The notes under the pieces are model-generated. The model was not told the origin of the DNA. It searched no databases and saw only the letters and a program-made list of their open reading frames with translations. The translations under genes and the position numbers were made by a program. A stretch of DNA of 64,000 nucleotides. It comes from Arabiibacter massiliensis. Its GTDB lineage: Bacteria; Actinomycetota; Coriobacteriia; Coriobacteriales; Eggerthellaceae. Below are positions 9,066-19,771 of the stretch, piece by piece; position 1 is the stretch's first letter; every line of letters begins with the position of its first letter. The stretch lies in NCBI RefSeq assembly GCF_900169505.1, contig NZ_LT827021.1, positions 2,108,001 through 2,172,000 of the forward strand, in the 5' to 3' direction.

Positions 9066-9941
9066 ATGAACGAAACCACCCTGTACACGCGCGAAGGCGC
9101 CTACATCCCGCGCGTGGCCGCCGTGCACGATCTGTGCGGATACGGAAAGTGCTCGCTCGGCGTGGCCATTCCGGTGCTCTCGGCCGCCGGCTGCGACGTG
9201 TGCCCCGTGCCCACCGGCCTGTTCTCGTCGCACACGGCGTTCCCCGGCTGGTACATGCACGACACCACCGCCATGCTGGAGGACTACCTGGCGGCGTGGA
9301 AGAACATCGGCGTGGAGATCGACGCGGTGTACTCGGGCTTCCTGGGCGCGCCCGAGCAGGTGGAGCGCATCCGCGACCTGTACGCCATGTACCCGGCGGC
9401 GCTGCGCGTGGTGGACCCGGTGATGGCCGACCACGGCAAGGTGTACCCCACCTACACGCCCGAGCTCTGCGACGCCATGGCCGAGCTGGCCTGCGGGGCC
9501 GACATCCTGACGCCGAACCTGACCGAGGCCGCCATCATCCTGGGCGAACCCATCGGGGAGGAGTGGGGCGGCACCGACATCTCCGACGAAGAGGCGCACC
9601 GCCTGGTGGACGCCCTGGTGGCGAAGGGCGCGAAGCACGTGGTGCTCAAGGGCATCCAGCGCGAGGGCGAGACGTGCATCCGCAACTTCGTGGGCGGCTT
9701 AGGTATGGACACGGTGGAGGTGCACAACGAGTATCTGCCCTACATGCTGCACGGCACCGGCGACCTGTACGCGTCGTGCCTGATGGCGGCTGTGATGGCG
9801 GGCCGCACGCTCGAGGAGGCCGTGCGCTTCGCCGGCGACTTCGTGCACGATGCCATGATCGTGAGCGCCCAGCAGCCCGAGTTCGAGGCCCGCGGCGTGA
9901 GCTTCGAGCCGCTCCTCGGCAAAGTGTGCGAACTGCTCTAG
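9066..9941 (+). CDS. Pyridoxal/pyridoxamine kinase
   Basis: 291 residues, normal for PdxY/PdxK. It phosphorylates pyridoxal, pyridoxamine or pyridoxine with ATP in vitamin B6 salvage. The ribokinase-fold start VAAVHDLCGYGKCSLGVAIPVLSAAG, the substrate loop PVPTGLFSSHTAFPG, the DPVMADHGKVYPTY segment and the anion-hole region HGTGDLYASCLMAAVMAG (catalytic Asp in GTGD) are all present. The ATG at 9066 has AGAAAGG upstream; the longer in-frame start adds a tail not seen in the family. It is followed by a REP-like palindrome. Whether PdxY or PdxK is not decidable here. Confidence 0.9.
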   Translation: MNETTLYTREGAYIPRVAAVHDLCGYGKCSLGVAIPVLSAAGCDVCPVPTGLFSSHTAFPGWYMHDTTAMLEDYLAAWKNIGVEIDAVYSGFLGAPEQVERIRDLYAMYPAALRVVDPVMADHGKVYPTYTPELCDAMAELACGADILTPNLTEAAIILGEPIGEEWGGTDISDEEAHRLVDALVAKGAKHVVLKGIQREGETCIRNFVGGLGMDTVEVHNEYLPYMLHGTGDLYASCLMAAVMAGRTLEEAVRFAGDFVHDAMIVSAQQPEFEARGVSFEPLLGKVCELL

Positions 9942-9954
9942 CAAGGTAGCGATT

Positions 9955-9987
9955 TGTCATAAAAGGGGACAGTCCCCTTTTATGACA
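9955..9987. repeat. REP-like palindrome, copy 1
   Basis: Perfect 16-bp inverted repeat, TGTCATAAAAGGGGAC and its complement, around a single A, just after the pyridoxal kinase stop. The central GGGGACAGTCCCC is the same as at 18535-18567. Confidence 0.9.
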
Positions 9988-9997
9988 TTTTTCGGCC

Positions 9998-10115
9998 AAA
10001 AGATCGAATTTTTTGGGATAAAGCTCAAAAATTTCGATCTTCACTCCAATTTTTCGGCTTTTTGGCTCAAAATTTTTGGCATATCCGAAAAAAGATCGAT
10101 CTTTTGCTCTACAAT
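9998..10115 (+). promoter_or_regulatory. AT-rich operator-like region before the AlbA_2 gene
   Basis: In a GC-rich genome this stretch is AT-rich and dense in symmetric motifs. AAAAGATCGAATTTTT at 9998 pairs with AAAAATTTCGATCTT at 10027. AAAAGATCGATCTTTT at 10090-10105 is a perfect 16-bp palindrome placed directly before a TACAAT box at 10110-10115. The core GATCGA appears in every copy. This arrangement suggests repressor binding over the promoter; the binding protein is not known. Confidence 0.5.
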
Positions 10116-10148
10116 GATCTAAATTTCGACCAAAACAAGGGAACTGCT

Positions 10149-11615
10149 ATGGGCATCGATACTCTTGAAGGGCTCGTCGCGGATGTGCAGGCGAAGCAAT
10201 GCGAGAGCCAGACCGTCGAGATCAAAGCGGCTCGTGATGGAGCCCCGCGTCTTTACGACACTATTTCGAGTTTCTCCAATCAAAACGACGGCGGAGTCAT
10301 CATCTTCGGACTCGACGAATCGGACCGCTTCAAGGCAGCCGGCGTCTACGACGCGCACGAGCTTCAAAAAAGCGTCTGCGAGCAGTGCGCCGAGATGAGC
10401 CCCGAGGTGCGGCCCGTGTTCGCCGACGCCCTCATCGACGGAAAGGTGATCGTCGCTGCCTATATCGAGGGGCGGCCGATGAGCGAGCGGCCTGTATACC
10501 GCCTCAAGGCCGGCATGACCAAAGGGTCGTACGTCCGTCTCGGCGATGCGGACAAGCACATGACGCCGTCAGAGCTTTACGAGATCGAGGTGTTCAAGAA
10601 CGGCAAGCGCGACGACGTGTCCGTCAGCCCCGAAGCCAGCCTCAATATGCTTGACGAGGATCTCGTGTCCTCATTCGTCGTCTCTGCCAAAGAAGACCGG
10701 CCCCACATGGCGCGACGTAAACGGGACGAGATCCTCAAGCTGACCGGTGCCGAGAAAGAAGGGAAGCCCACATTGTCGGGTATGATGACGCTGTGCGATT
10801 ATCCCCAGCAGATCTATCCCAACCTCTGCATCACCGCTTCGGCCGTAGCGGGAACCGAAATCGTCACAGGATCGGACGGGTCGCGCTTCCTGGACAACAA
10901 AAGATTCGAGGGGCCTATCGCCCAGATGATCGACGACGCGATAGCCTTCGTCAAACGCAACACGAAGACCAGGGTGGTCGTCCGCGACGGCGTGCGGCAC
11001 GACATCTCCGAATATCCGGAGAATGCCGTCCGCGAGATCATAACCAATTCGCTGATGCATCGCGACTACGGGCCCTACTGCAACGGGACGCCCGTTCGCC
11101 TGACGCTGTATTCCGACCGCCTCGAGTGTTGGAACCCGGGAGGAGTGTACGGAGGTCAAAGCGTCGAGGACCTCGGATATGCCAACATCCAGACGCGCAA
11201 CCCCACGCTCGTGTCGATCCTCGAAATCCAGGGAGTGGGCGAGAACCGCCACTCAGGCATACCGGTCATCCGCGACGAGATGCGCGCCGCCGGTTTGCGC
11301 CCGCCGGTTTTCTCCGACGTGCGCGGGTCGTTCCAAGCGCAGTTGTTCAATGCGCCCGAAGAGGCATCTGAGCCGAAAACCCGGCAGGCAAAGCCGGCAG
11401 CGGCGGACGTCCGAGACGAGATCGTAGCGTTTTGCGCGATCCCCCGCAGCAGGAACGAGATTGCCGACCATCTGGGCCTCAACGCGCGTTACCTTGCCAA
11501 AACGCACCTTACCCCGCTCGTGCAAGAAGGGAAGCTCCAGCTCACCATGCCTGAGAAGCCTCGAAGTAAATTCCAGCGCTTCATCGCGAAAAGAGCCGCG
11601 CGTCCCTCAAAATAG
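10149..11615 (+). CDS. AlbA_2 / RecG-like ATP-binding regulator family protein (1 of 3)
   Basis: 488 residues. The N-terminal AlbA_2 (Schlafen-type) domain reads QTVEIKAARDGAPRLYDTISSFSN then GGVIIFGLDES. It is followed by the family's central domain and a GHKL-type ATP-binding C-terminal part with YPENAVREIITNSLMHRDYG and RLECWNPGGVYGG. The end looks like a winged-helix segment (IVAFCAIPRSRNEIADHLGLNARYL). Such proteins are usually annotated as ATP-binding or putative regulators, often in mobile or defence contexts; biochemistry is poorly known. ATG at 10149 has AAGGGAA upstream. Relatives lie at 34927 and 62102. The adjacent symmetric promoter region suggests self-regulation. Confidence 0.8.
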   Translation: MGIDTLEGLVADVQAKQCESQTVEIKAARDGAPRLYDTISSFSNQNDGGVIIFGLDESDRFKAAGVYDAHELQKSVCEQCAEMSPEVRPVFADALIDGKVIVAAYIEGRPMSERPVYRLKAGMTKGSYVRLGDADKHMTPSELYEIEVFKNGKRDDVSVSPEASLNMLDEDLVSSFVVSAKEDRPHMARRKRDEILKLTGAEKEGKPTLSGMMTLCDYPQQIYPNLCITASAVAGTEIVTGSDGSRFLDNKRFEGPIAQMIDDAIAFVKRNTKTRVVVRDGVRHDISEYPENAVREIITNSLMHRDYGPYCNGTPVRLTLYSDRLECWNPGGVYGGQSVEDLGYANIQTRNPTLVSILEIQGVGENRHSGIPVIRDEMRAAGLRPPVFSDVRGSFQAQLFNAPEEASEPKTRQAKPAAADVRDEIVAFCAIPRSRNEIADHLGLNARYLAKTHLTPLVQEGKLQLTMPEKPRSKFQRFIAKRAARPSK

Positions 11616-11648
11616 CCTACTCCAGCCAATGGTGCATTTCCGCCCGAA

Positions 11649-11664
11649 TGTTTCACGTGAAACA
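11649..11664. other. parS centromere site 1 (ParB binding)
   Basis: TGTTTCACGTGAAACA matches the bacterial chromosomal parS consensus exactly. Here it is extended by CCCGAA on the left and TTCGGG on the right to a 28-bp perfect palindrome (11643-11670) between the AlbA_2 gene and the hybrid kinase stop. Confidence 0.9.
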
Positions 11665-11707
11665 TTCGGGCTCTAAAGGGATCCTTCTAAAGGAGCGCGG
11701 CGGTGGT

Positions 11708-13903
<2,196 letters not shown>

Positions 13904-13904
13904 G

Positions 13905-15893
13905 CTACGCAGGAGCCCCCTCCACCTTGATGCGGCCCTCCACCTTCGCGGTGATCTCCTCGGATTCGTGCGCGTCGAAGTACGCCTCGAGCGCGTCGGC
14001 ATAGGTCTTGCCCGTGTCCTCCACCAGCTTCGCGCCCGTGGCGGCCGGCGTGGCGCTGTCGAACACGTTCAGCATGGTGAAGCCGTCGCCCGTGTTGTCG
14101 GCGTAGCCCTGCGAGCCGCACATGTAGTTGTTCACGGCAATGCGGTAGGTGGCGGCGTCGTCGACGGGCGAGCCGTCGGGCAGCGTCACGCTCACCAGCT
14201 CGGCGGCGACGGGTTCCTTCTCGGTTTCAACCGAGGGGTCCACCTTCACCTCGTAGGACAGCCCGTGCACCTGCAGGAAGCGCCCGCCCGGGGTGCGCGT
14301 GTACCGGATCTGCGTGATGGAGTTCGCCAGCAGCTCCTTGAGCGTCTTGCCGTCCACGTCCAGCACCACGATGGTGTTGTCGAACGGCACGACGACTGCC
14401 AGATCGCTGCGGTACACGTCGCCCGCGTACAGGCTCGCGCGGATGCCGCCGCCGTTCGCGAACGCGATGGGCGCGCCCGACGCCTCGGCCACCGCGTCGG
14501 CCACCAGGTTGCCGAGCGCCGTCTCGCCCTTGCGCGTGTTGAAGTCCTCAAACAGCAGGTCATCGGCCACGCCGCCCACGATGACGTGGTCCTCGGCGGC
14601 CTCCTGCGGCCCCGCGCGATGGAACTCGTCCACGTCGGCCAGCACCTCGTCGGGCGTCATCTTGCCCGCGGCGGCCTTCACCGCGTCGACCCCCAGCTTC
14701 CACACCACGTTCGCCGGCAGGCGGTTGCTGTAGGTGTAGCCGCCCTCGATGACATCCTCCAGGCCCGTCACCCCCGACTTGGCGGACGGCACGTCGTCGC
14801 TCAGATACGAGCTGTCGGCGCGCATGTCCTGCATGACCGCCTGCTGCCCCTCGGGCGTGGAAAGCAGGTCGAGCACCCGCACGCACGCATCCATCTTGGC
14901 CGCGTCGCCCGACTCCTCCACCGCCTTGTTGATGGAGATGCACGCCGCCGGGTCGGACAGCGCCCAGGCGGGGCTGCTCGCGCTGCTGAGGAAGGGCAGC
15001 ATGACGAACTCGTAGTCGGTGTCCTCGGCGCGGATGGTATCGAGGTAGAGCGACGAGCCGAAGCACGCGATAAGGTCGCCCTTCGCCATGCCGCCCATCA
15101 CGTCCACCACGTTGCGGCTGCCGTTGAGCCGCTCGACGTCCATGAACCCTTCATTCGTGAGCGTAAGGAAGAACGCGAGGCCGTCTTCCCAGGTGCCCGC
15201 GAACGTGGCCTTATTCTCCAGGAAGTCGGCGAGCCACTTCTCGCCCTGCGCGGTGCCCAGGAAGTCGGGGACCTCGGCGCCCACGATGAGGTTGCCCATG
15301 GCCGTGCCGTCCACGTTGTTCGTGGAGATGACGAAGCCCTCCTCGCTGCGGCCGACGCCCGTTTCCTTGGCCGTGCGCAGCAGGTCGAGCAGCTCCTGCT
15401 GCGTGGTGGGAAGGGCCAGGCCCATCTGCTCCACGAGCGTCTTGTTCACCACGAAGCCGAAATAGTTCGACGGCAGGGGCAGATAGAGCGTCTTGCCGTC
15501 CTGCTTCACGCGGCTCATGATGGAGCTTTCGTAGCGCGTGGAGAAGTCGTAGGCGCTCAGGTCGGCCACGTAGTCTTTGATGTCGCCGGTGGGCATGCTG
15601 GTGAGCACCAGGTCGTGGCCGTGGCCGTTCTTCACGCGGCGCACCTCGTCGCTGTTGAACTTGGCCAGGGTGGACTGCTCGTAGTCCAGCTGGATGTCGT
15701 CGTAGGTGGATTCCACCAGCGCCTTGAAGGCGTCGAGGTTGTTGTAGAACATGAGCGAGACGGTGGTCTTGCCGCCGCTTGAACTGCTGCTTGCGCCGCC
15801 CGTGCCTGCGCCGGAGCCGCCGCCCGCGCACCCCGCGAGCGAGCACGCCATCGCGGCCGCAACCGCCAGCGCCAGAATCTTCTTCACCATCAT
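13905..15893 (-). CDS. Lipoprotein: solute-binding domain fused to 5'-nucleotidase C-terminal domain
   Basis: 662 residues. Signal peptide ends in the lipobox LAGC (Cys22), so it is membrane-anchored outside the cell. Residues of about 40-420 read as a family 1 extracellular solute-binding protein ([49 protein letters not shown] end). Residues of about 440-640 read as the 5'-nucleotidase C-terminal substrate domain ([60 protein letters not shown]). The catalytic metallophosphoesterase domain that normally precedes it is absent. No ABC permease or ATPase genes accompany it, so a sensing role is more likely than transport. GGGGAGG precedes two adjacent ATGs; the second (15890) has the better spacing. 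Confidence 0.82.
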   Translation of the reverse strand: MMVKKILALAVAAAMACSLAGCAGGGSGAGTGGASSSSSGGKTTVSLMFYNNLDAFKALVESTYDDIQLDYEQSTLAKFNSDEVRRVKNGHGHDLVLTSMPTGDIKDYVADLSAYDFSTRYESSIMSRVKQDGKTLYLPLPSNYFGFVVNKTLVEQMGLALPTTQQELLDLLRTAKETGVGRSEEGFVISTNNVDGTAMGNLIVGAEVPDFLGTAQGEKWLADFLENKATFAGTWEDGLAFFLTLTNEGFMDVERLNGSRNVVDVMGGMAKGDLIACFGSSLYLDTIRAEDTDYEFVMLPFLSSASSPAWALSDPAACISINKAVEESGDAAKMDACVRVLDLLSTPEGQQAVMQDMRADSSYLSDDVPSAKSGVTGLEDVIEGGYTYSNRLPANVVWKLGVDAVKAAAGKMTPDEVLADVDEFHRAGPQEAAEDHVIVGGVADDLLFEDFNTRKGETALGNLVADAVAEASGAPIAFANGGGIRASLYAGDVYRSDLAVVVPFDNTIVVLDVDGKTLKELLANSITQIRYTRTPGGRFLQVHGLSYEVKVDPSVETEKEPVAAELVSVTLPDGSPVDDAATYRIAVNNYMCGSQGYADNTGDGFTMLNVFDSATPAATGAKLVEDTGKTYADALEAYFDAHESEEITAKVEGRIKVEGAPA

Positions 15894-15927
15894 CGGACCT
15901 CCCCTGCGTGCTTACTATGGTCGCGGC

Positions 15928-18033
15928 TTACTCCGCCTCGCTGTCCATGGGGGACAGGGCCGACAGCTCGCCGCGCATCGACTCGTCGAATACGCTGATG
16001 CGGCCGCGGCCGTTGCGCTTCGAGCGGTAGAGCGCCTCGTCGGCATGGTGGAACAGCTCGCGGTACGTCCGCCCGTTGTCGGGATAGAACGCCACGCCCA
16101 TGCTCACCGACACGTCGAACCCCTCGAAGGTGTCGGTGAGGGTGTCGAACAGCCGCCTCACCAGGCGCTCGAAGGCAGGATCACCCTCTTCGCCGCACGG
16201 CACGAACACCAGGAACTCGTCGCCGCCCACGCGGGCCGCCACGTCGTCGCGACGGATGGAGCGCTGCACCTTGCGCGCCACGAAGCTGAGCACCTCGTCG
16301 CCGAACGCGTGGCCGAACTCGTCGTTGGCCCCCTTGAAGCGGTCGAGGTCGAACAGGATGAACGCGAAGCGCCCGTCGGGCCGCTCGGCAAACGCGCGCT
16401 CGGCCAGCTCCTCGGCGGCCGGGCGGTTGTACAGCCCGGTGAGCGCGTCGTGGGTGGCCCGGTGCCGCAGCTCCTCCATAGCCAGGCGCTCGTCGTTCAC
16501 GTCCACGATCTTGCCAATCACGCCGGTGCATTCGGCCCGGCCGTCCTCGCCCATCCACAGCGTCTGCGCCATGGTGCGGCACCAGCGGTGCTCGCCCCTC
16601 ACCAGCATCTTGCAGGTGAAGTCCACCGTGGGGCTCAGCATGGTAGTGGCGCGCACCATCTCGATGAAGCGGTCGCGATCCTCGGGCTCCACCAGGTCGA
16701 ACGGCCCCGCCTTGTCGTAGGGATGCACGATGAGCTCGTCAACGCCCAGCTGCGCCGCGCCCCATTCCGAGAACGAGAGGATGTCGGTGCCGTAGCTGTA
16801 CTCGAACTGGATCTCCTTGGACATGGAGGCGAAGAAGCGGTACTTCGTGCGCTCCTGCTCCAGCAGCGACAGCGTGCGGTTCGACACGTGGAAGCCGCTG
16901 CCCGAGAGCAGCTGCGCCTCCAAGCTGGCCGCCTCGATGCGCGTGATGCCGCCGAGCGACTGCGTTTTGAGCTCGTCGGCCAGATGGTCGCCCACGTCCT
17001 CCAGGCATTGCAGGAGCACCGGGTTGAACGCGCCGCATTCGCCGTTGCGGATCATGTCCATGGCGCGGCTGTGCGAGTAGGCCGGCTTGTATACGCGCTC
17101 GCTGGTGAGGGCGTCGTACACGTCGGCCAGCGACACCACCTGCGCCGCGATGGGAATGTCCTCGCCCGCCAGGCCGTCGGGGTAGCCGCCCCCGTCCCAG
17201 CGCTCGTGGTGCCAGCGGCAGATGTCGCGCGCCGTTTGCACCAGCAGCTCGCGCTTGGCGTAGGGCGAGTTCTCCAGGATGTTGGCGCCCACGGCCGCGT
17301 GCGTCTTCATGATGTCGAACTCCTCGGGCGTGAGCTTGCCCGGCTTGTTCAGGATGCTCTCGGGGATGGAGATCTTCCCGATGTCGTGCAGCGCCGAGGC
17401 GTTCACGATGAGCGCCAGCAGAGGCGGCGTGAGGTCGGGTCGGCGCGTCACTTCCACATAGCGCTTGAGCAGGGTTTCCGTGATCATGCGGATGTGCATG
17501 ACGTGCAGGCCGCTTTCCCCATTGCGGAATTCCACGATGTTGCTGAGGATTTCCACCATGAGGTAGTTCGACTTCTCCTTCTCCACTATCTGGTCGAGCA
17601 CCATGCCCTCGAGCTGCTTTTGCTTCGAGTACAGCTTGATGGTGTTCTCCACGCGATGGCGGATGATGCGGCCGTCGAACGGGCGGCTGATGTATTCGGT
17701 GGCACCCAGGTCGTAGGCGTGGTCGATGTAGGCGGGCGACGTCTCCGACGAGATGATGATGACGGGCATGCTGCCGATGAGGCCGCTCTTGTTCATGGCG
17801 GCCAGCACCTCGAAGCCGTCCATGTCGGGCATGATGATGTCCAGCAGCATAAGCGCGATATCGCCGTCCGCGCGCCGCAGCGCGTCCATGGCCTGCACGC
17901 CGTTGGCTGCTTCCACGATGTCGAAGGTGTCGGAGAGGATGTCCGCCAGAAGCGAGCGGTTCATCTCGGTGTCGTCGACGATGAGGATGCGCTTCTTCAT
18001 CTCAGTCGCCGCCGGTTTGCTCGTCGGGGTCAT
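15928..18033 (-). CDS. Response regulator with HD-GYP, PAS and GGDEF domains
   Basis: 701 residues. Receiver (about 14-130) with Asp65 in LLDIIMPDMDG; HD-GYP phosphodiesterase (about 150-350) with HDIGKISIPESIL and HHERWDGGGYPDGL; a PAS/PAC segment (about 380-510); and a GGDEF diguanylate cyclase (about 520-685) with an intact VGGDEFLVF and RRDD upstream, fitting an inhibitory RxxD site. It can therefore in principle both make and break cyclic di-GMP under phosphorelay control. The ATG at 18033 lies six bases after the Hpt stop with no clear ribosome site, so coupling is likely; an ATG at 18000 also fits. HD-GYP and GGDEF both intact in one phosphorylatable protein is uncommon. Confidence 0.9.
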   Translation of the reverse strand: MTPTSKPAATEMKKRILIVDDTEMNRSLLADILSDTFDIVEAANGVQAMDALRRADGDIALMLLDIIMPDMDGFEVLAAMNKSGLIGSMPVIIISSETSPAYIDHAYDLGATEYISRPFDGRIIRHRVENTIKLYSKQKQLEGMVLDQIVEKEKSNYLMVEILSNIVEFRNGESGLHVMHIRMITETLLKRYVEVTRRPDLTPPLLALIVNASALHDIGKISIPESILNKPGKLTPEEFDIMKTHAAVGANILENSPYAKRELLVQTARDICRWHHERWDGGGYPDGLAGEDIPIAAQVVSLADVYDALTSERVYKPAYSHSRAMDMIRNGECGAFNPVLLQCLEDVGDHLADELKTQSLGGITRIEAASLEAQLLSGSGFHVSNRTLSLLEQERTKYRFFASMSKEIQFEYSYGTDILSFSEWGAAQLGVDELIVHPYDKAGPFDLVEPEDRDRFIEMVRATTMLSPTVDFTCKMLVRGEHRWCRTMAQTLWMGEDGRAECTGVIGKIVDVNDERLAMEELRHRATHDALTGLYNRPAAEELAERAFAERPDGRFAFILFDLDRFKGANDEFGHAFGDEVLSFVARKVQRSIRRDDVAARVGGDEFLVFVPCGEEGDPAFERLVRRLFDTLTDTFEGFDVSVSMGVAFYPDNGRTYRELFHHADEALYRSKRNGRGRISVFDESMRGELSALSPMDSEAE

Positions 18034-18039
18034 GGCTGG

Positions 18040-18414
18040 CTAAGCCCCCCCCCCGCGGCAATAGCGGGCCACCGCGTCGTAGGTGGCGCGGTAGTCCTGC
18101 TTCACCTGGCTGAACAGGCCGTCCACGTCGTTGCCGTAGGAGCCGCCGCGCAGCGCCTCGGTGAGGGCCGACGCCGATGCGCCCAGGGCCTTGAAGTCGA
18201 AGTTCTGGCAGATGCCCTTGAGCGAGTGCACCGCGCGGAAGGCGGCCTCCACGTCGCGGCTGGCGAGCGCCGTCTCGAGCGCGGCGAAGTTCTCGTCGCG
18301 CAGGAAGGAGTTCAGGTACTTCGCCACCAGGGCCTCGCTGCCCAGGCGACGCACGATATCGTCGCTGGACACCCCGCCGCCCAGCTCGGCGTAGCATTCT
18401 TGAAGCGTGGTCAT
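18040..18414 (-). CDS. Hpt-domain phosphotransfer protein
   Basis: 124 residues, essentially one four-helix Hpt domain. The phospho-acceptor is His63 in AVHSLKGICQNF. Such proteins pass phosphate between the receiver of a hybrid kinase and the receiver of an output regulator. GAAGGGGG lies before the ATG at 18414. First gene of the operon running to 11708. The 3' end contains a run of ten C on the plus strand (18045-18054), so a slip would replace the last residues (CRGGGA) and read on into the next gene's start. Confidence 0.9.
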   Translation of the reverse strand: MTTLQECYAELGGGVSSDDIVRRLGSEALVAKYLNSFLRDENFAALETALASRDVEAAFRAVHSLKGICQNFDFKALGASASALTEALRGGSYGNDVDGLFSQVKQDYRATYDAVARYCRGGGA

Positions 18415-18534
18415 ACCGCCCCCTTCCGCGCATTTCGACCGCGGATGGTTGAATTCCGCAATGGTGCAAGTGTAACCGATTTCGCAGGAAAAGGCTTGCC
18501 CTGATCAAAGAGGTGAGCGTTGCATTGAGGCGAA

Positions 18535-18567
18535 TGTCACAAAAGGGGACAGTCCCCTTTTGTGGCA
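18535..18567. repeat. REP-like palindrome, copy 2
   Basis: TGTCACAAAAGGGGAC and GTCCCCTTTTGTGGCA around one A; one mismatch in 16 pairs. GAAT/ATTC flanks extend it to about 18532-18570. It sits directly after the acetamidase/formamidase stop, upstream of the Hpt operon. Confidence 0.85.
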
Positions 18568-18575
18568 TTCTGGCG

Positions 18576-19472
18576 TCAGAGGGCGAAATCGAGGGCTTCG
18601 AGGACGTACTTCGGCACCATGAAGCGGACGGTCTTCTGGGGGTCGACCATCTGGCACACCTGCACGTCGGCTACCAGCGACAACAGCATGACCAGCTCAT
18701 CTTGCGGCGTGCCGGTGCGGTCGTGCAGCAGGTCCACCATCTGGTGCACGGCGCGGTCGGCCGCCTCGTCGAGCGAGCCCGCCGACACGATGATGCCGAA
18801 GTGCGTGTCGTTCTCGATGAGCGGGTCCGTCAGGCGCAGGTCGGGCAGCGCCGTCAGCGTGACCGTGGCCCAGCCGGCCACTTCCGCGCCCGACACGCTC
18901 ACCTCGCCGTCGCCCATCACCGCGTGCATGTCGCCGCAGCCGAAGAGCGCGCCCTCGGCGGCCACCGGGAAGTAGAGCGTGGCGCCGGCGGCGATGGCGG
19001 TGTTGTCCATGTTGCCGCCGTGGCTGCCGGGCGTGCCGCAGTTCACGGGCTCGCCAGCGGGCGCGACGCCGATGACGCCGATCATGGGCTTGAGCGGGAT
19101 GGACAGCTTGTCGTTCCAGACGAGCTTGTCGCCATCGATGGCGCACAGGTGCGTGCTCCACGCGTCGAAGCGGTCGCCGCACACGCCTTCATCCTTGCCG
19201 GTGCACGAGGCCGTCTGCGGGTCGAGCTCGATGTTCTCGATGGCCACCTTCAGCGCGCCGCCGGGTACCGCGCCCTCCACGAACACGGGGCCGGTGGCCG
19301 GGTTGATGTGGTCCCAGTCGATCTCGTCCAGCTCGTCGTCGGGCGATTGCACCTGGTTGCCGAAGCAATCCTGCGTGCGGATGCGCACCGTGTCGCCCGA
19401 CTTCACCGTGATCGCCGGCTCGAGGTCGCGCGCGAACGCGAACAGCACGCGATCGTCGTTGAGCTGCTGCAT
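18576..19472 (-). CDS. Acetamidase/formamidase family protein
   Basis: 298 residues, as usual for bacterial FmdA/AmdA proteins, which hydrolyse short amides to acid and ammonia in the cytoplasm. Family features are HINPATGPVFVEGAVPGGALKVAI, the SHGGNMDN segment, FGCGDMHAVMGDGEV (metal-site Asp and His) and the C-terminal end. GAGAGGAG precedes the ATG at 19472. It is separated from the flavoprotein gene upstream by 299 bases holding only a hairpin repeat. Actual substrate not known. Confidence 0.88.
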   Translation of the reverse strand: MQQLNDDRVLFAFARDLEPAITVKSGDTVRIRTQDCFGNQVQSPDDELDEIDWDHINPATGPVFVEGAVPGGALKVAIENIELDPQTASCTGKDEGVCGDRFDAWSTHLCAIDGDKLVWNDKLSIPLKPMIGVIGVAPAGEPVNCGTPGSHGGNMDNTAIAAGATLYFPVAAEGALFGCGDMHAVMGDGEVSVSGAEVAGWATVTLTALPDLRLTDPLIENDTHFGIIVSAGSLDEAADRAVHQMVDLLHDRTGTPQDELVMLLSLVADVQVCQMVDPQKTVRFMVPKYVLEALDFAL

Positions 19473-19600
19473 GGGGGCTCTCCTCTCTCGTTCGGCCTCG
19501 CTTTCGCGGCCGTTTCCTGCTGAGGTTCAGCATACCCCAGCATGCGAGGGCGTGCACGCGGGATTGCGGAGCAGATTGCGCTTCCGAGACAGCGGTGCCT

Positions 19601-19660
19601 CGATTGTCGACCCAAACACACGAAAAACGCCCCTGTGGCGTGTGCTTCGGTCGACAATCG
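19601..19660. repeat. Hairpin repeat, family A copy 2 (diverged)
   Basis: CGATTGTCGAC and GTCGACAATCG at the ends, then AAACACACG / CGTGTGCTT, around a loop like that of the 33716 copy (AAAACGCCCCTGTG against AAAACCGCGCTGTG). Two or three mismatches in the stem. The rest of the 19473-19771 gap shows nothing else. Confidence 0.7.
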
Positions 19661-19771
19661 GGCATCCATGCCGAAGGAACGCCGGGGAAGGCGCTCCTTC
19701 GGTCGAACGGACTCGCCGCAAGACACGGGGAGGGAGGGATCGGCCCCGCGACGGTCCGGGCATTAGATGCG

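Noticed and set aside
13905..15893. A functional 5'-nucleotidase or a classical ABC importer binding protein
   Set aside because: The metallophosphoesterase motifs are absent, and no permease or ATPase genes lie nearby.
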